NCBI RefSeq assembly: GCF_020740795.1
Contig: NC_067283.1
Span: 127,568,568 to 127,632,567 of the forward strand
DNA length: 64,000 nucleotides
Reading direction: 5' to 3'
Source of the DNA: Apus apus
Lineage: Eukaryota; Chordata; Aves; Apodiformes; Apodidae
In this document: in pieces, positions 60,573-64,000 of the stretch
How the letters are laid out: each line of letters opens with the position of its first letter
How positions within the stretch are numbered: position 1 is the stretch's first letter
The notes under the pieces: generated by a model
What the model was told of the DNA's origin: nothing
Databases searched by the model: none
Seen by the model: the letters and a program-made list of their open reading frames with translations, nothing else
Made by a program: the position numbers and the translations under genes

Positions 60573-63500
60573 CTTACGTGAGGCCAAAGGCCTGTAACGT
60601 AGCCATTCAGAGATACTGACAGTTCAGTTCAGTTGATAAGGTACTAGCTGCTTTTGCTGTGAGTGCCAGTAGCTGCAATTTGCAGCCGATATGTTTTGTG
60701 CACGAAAAAGAAGTAACATCTAGGATTTGAATATGTGAGGTACAAAGGAAAACATACAGGACAAAAAAATAAAGCTGAAAACATGCATTCTCAGGACTAC
60801 AAGGCATTGAAGTGATATAAACAGGCAATACGGGAAAGAAGGTAATCCTCTGGTGATTTTTATGCTAATATGTAGAAAATTGCTCTCCCTGTACCATGTA
60901 GATAAAGGTATGAATTTATTCTTCAAGCATGTTGAAGGTAATCTTTAATGGTTTTCTTCTCTAAGCATTTAGATAACTATGCTGCAATCTCTTCATACAG
61001 TATCAGTTTCTGGTGCTGTCTGACTGAAACAAAGCCGAGTGACCTGCTGCTCTGACATCTTCCTGATACACACAGTCTACGGCTGTGGATGTAGAGGATT
61101 TTAAGGTCATTCATGCAGAACAAAGTGGAGCTGGATGAGCATTGACTTGCATGTTACTATTTGTTAGCCTACTAATCTTGATTATTTTACCCCACCAAAA
61201 ATGTGGGTGCTTGCCTAAGTATAAAAGGAACTGGAACAGGCCCTAAAACCACTAGGATTAACAAAATATAAACACCATGTTCATGGAGGGTGTCTCGTAG
61301 CAGGTGATGACATTAAAATGTCTTGATGTCTAATACCTGGAGTTTTAAAGCAATAATTAGAATCATCTTAGACCCATTTATCTTACAAATACCTATTTAT
61401 TTACAAGTTCCTGACAACGTGTAGGGAGAGTAGTACTGAAACAGATGAATGTGCCATTCAGGTAACACTAGCTGGTCAGGGTACTCCCTTTTTAAATATC
61501 TGCAGCACTGTTTTTAGAAAAAGAGAATGGTGTTTTTATTAAAGATTTCAACCAGGAGCAGCACTCTTAGTGAACATTTCCACATCGAGTTTTACCTGCT
61601 ACCTGGCCTAAGTAAGTACAAAATTGCAATGTCCTGATGTCTTTCTTGCAAAGTAGAAACAAGTAGAAACATGCTAGCAGAGGTAGTTCATGCCTGCCAG
61701 TGCAAATTCTGGTCTTTGTTATTTGCAAGGATCTCAACGGGCAATTTCATGCTACAAATTGTAGGAAAAGGGTGCAATAAGAGTATTGCTGTGCAATCCC
61801 CACTTAAGGAGTGGAAGATGCTTTAAATCTCAATTGTTTTGAAAGCGTTGCAATCTAGTGTGTTTTTGCTGTTTGGAAATATACAAAAGATGTCATCTAC
61901 TGATTTCAGAAGAGCCCACAAGTATTTATCCTGTTGGATGTGGAAGAATGCATTGTCTTCACTTCTAGGATATATGAATTTTGAATGACCAAGGAGTTTA
62001 TATGGTGTAAGGAAGAAAAAAAAAAAATAATCCTTGGACTGCATTTACCAGTTCTTAAGACTTGCTCCCAAATGTGTCTTCTGTATGTGTACCCTCCCTG
62101 TGCAGGTGTACACGCCCCTTGCAGTTTAAGAATTCCTGGCTTACTGCCCTTCTCATCAACTACATGCGCAACCAGTTTCCCTGGATGCTGTGTCCTGCTT
62201 CTCCACTGGGTATTTTGGAGTCACCTTGAGACTGACAGATCACCTATCAGCAGTGCCTCACTCAACTGCACTTCCCTCCTGTCCCTTCTGCTTCCCCTTG
62301 CATAATAGCCTTTTTCCTTCCTGGTAGTATGTGATCTCATACAGCTTCACCTTCTTCCCCGTGGAAAGCCTGAGTCACTCTTCTGAGCCTTTTTTATTGT
62401 CTGCCAAGAGCTTGCAGCAGCTTCAAGCAGCCAAGGTGCTTTGCTCTTGGTAGACCACTATTCTCTTCCTCCTGCGCAGCCCTGAGCTGTGTGCTAAGAA
62501 GTGTTGGGAGAGAGTGGCATGAGTGATTAGAGGTGCAGCTTTGCTTCTGCTCATCTGTAACTTCACAACAAATCATCTTTACATCAAGCTGGCCTTCTCA
62601 AGATTGTACAAAACTGAGGCTGTGTCCAGGGATAGATGTTAGAAGTGTGAGGGCAAAGGAGTTGCTGACCTGTTTTGATCATGATTTGTTAAGTTTCAAA
62701 GCGGTGATCTGCTTGACGCCAAGCTGTCTCCTGGTACTGCCAGTGTTGCCAGCAGAGGTTGATGGTGTATCCAAGGAAATCCCTACGTTATGCATCACTG
62801 GATGAGGTGAGTTTGACTTGCTTACATATGAAAAGCATATTTCTTTTAAGACAAAATAGCTGGAAAAGTGGACCAGCGGACCTGTTTGTGAAGGGAATGC
62901 TCAGTCAGTAGGAGCAAAGCCTGGGAAAGATGCAACATTCATGGAGATGTTTTCTCAACTCAGACTGGCAAGCCCTGCAGGAACTTCAGAAAACAAGCAG
63001 AAGGCAAAGCCACAGGTTTCTTCCTTACTCAGGCACTACTTCTCTGTTTCTTTTGACCCCTCCACGCTCTTGCAGCAAGGAGTCAAAGACCAGCCTTACT
63101 ATAAAAATAGCATGGTCAGCATGCAAAGCCAGCACATTTGTCATCTCAAACACAGTTCTTGCACAGATTCACTGAGCTGATTTTTCATTACTTTTGAATC
63201 TGAGTGGCTCAAATCACTGTTGAATGAAGGAAACAGTAATTATTTTCATGGAGTTTTTAAAGTCCCTTTCTCTAGGTGGGGCTTTATAGAACTTATCTTC
63301 AAAATCCACTTCTCAAATGAATTTCAAAGTATTTACTAGAAACGGCAAATTTAAGAACTGGATGATTAATTCTTTCTTTCCTTCCCATAGCTAGACCAGT
63401 ATCAAGCTGCACATAAAAGTGCCAGAATCAGTACCAGGAACTATCTTGTGTCTAGGAAAAAATCTGGGAAATGCAATGTAATTCCTTACCTCCTTACAGA

Positions 63501-64000
63501 TTTTCTCAGGCCTAGTTGTTAGATATGTAAGATCATATCTGGAGAAGGAACCAGGGATGTAAAGCCAAATACCATGATGAGGCTTTTCAAGTCCAGAAGA
63601 GCAAACTGGAGAATACCTGCTGGTCCTGCATGGTTGCTTGAGATGCCAGAGGCAGGAATTTTCTTAGAAGATCTTTTGAACACAAGTCAAGTAGTCAACA
63701 CACTTGGCAGACTTAGTGTGTTGGCAATGGGAATAGGATAATAGTCAAAGCTTTAGCTTCCAAATGTTTTTTCTGTAGGTTCTACAGTCCATGAAAGAGG
63801 AGGTCTTTTCTGAAGTGAGTCAGAACTGGAAGCTAAATGCTAGAGCAACACCCTGGAGAATCTATCTCTTCCCACTTCAGGCAGGTGTGAGGAGACTTGG
63901 GCTTTTTGGCAAAAGTCAGCCTTCATCAACAGTGCCCCAGGGATCTTCTTCACACCTAAGCCCTTGTCGCCCCAGGATGAAGTCTTTTGGGATCCCTGAT
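60573..64000. other. gene-free DNA right of MRPL53
   Basis: No coding exon, RNA gene or clear transposon was recognised. Open frames at 61985-62305, 62533-62805 and 62930-63180 are short and match nothing known. Confidence 0.45.

Noticed and set aside
1..64000. Search for tRNA, rRNA, CRISPR arrays or operon-like gene clusters
   Set aside because: None was seen; the sequence is vertebrate, and no tRNA-like B-box context or regularly spaced repeat other than the listed tandem repeat was found by eye.

Overview
The window is vertebrate nuclear DNA, almost certainly from a bird. Introns with GT/AG borders, AT-rich non-coding DNA, two CpG islands, three 5'-truncated CR1 LINE copies with the avian CR1 3' end, and a fragment resembling an avian endogenous-retrovirus LTR all point there. 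There is no sign of bacterial genes, operons or CRISPR arrays. Most short open frames are chance frames.

Only one protein-coding gene can be named: MRPL53, mitochondrial large-subunit ribosomal protein mL53, on the + strand. Its three coding exons are 55303-55391, 56847-56959 and 58607-58731. They join in phase to give 108 residues, from a CpG-island promoter at about 55.1-55.56 kb to poly(A) signals up to 59742. The promoter carries two inverted ACTACAnnTCCC motifs (ZNF143/THAP11-HCF-1 type) and an NRF1-like site, which fits a nuclear gene for a mitochondrial protein.

A second CpG island (about 9.15-10.25 kb) holds a 26-bp tandem repeat and a good minus-strand splice donor. It probably marks the 5' end of a gene running left out of the window; in that case 1-9.5 kb is mostly its first intron. 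No coding exon of it was recognised.

The 45 kb between the islands is a gene-poor stretch with mobile-element fossils: a possible hAT end (11.5 kb), CR1 copies (17.8, 37.6 and 43.3 kb), a long L3/CR1-like LINE relic (25.3-26.5 kb), a Harbinger/HARBI1-like transposase relic (35.5-36.4 kb) and a Penelope-like GIY-YIG endonuclease relic (48.2-48.5 kb). An LTR-like fragment lies 3' of MRPL53 (about 60.1-60.57 kb). A few minus-strand open frames near 40.0-40.4 and 44.7-45.7 kb look protein-like but match nothing I recognise. I found no convincing novel system; the most notable items are the Penelope and Harbinger fossils and the two promoters.
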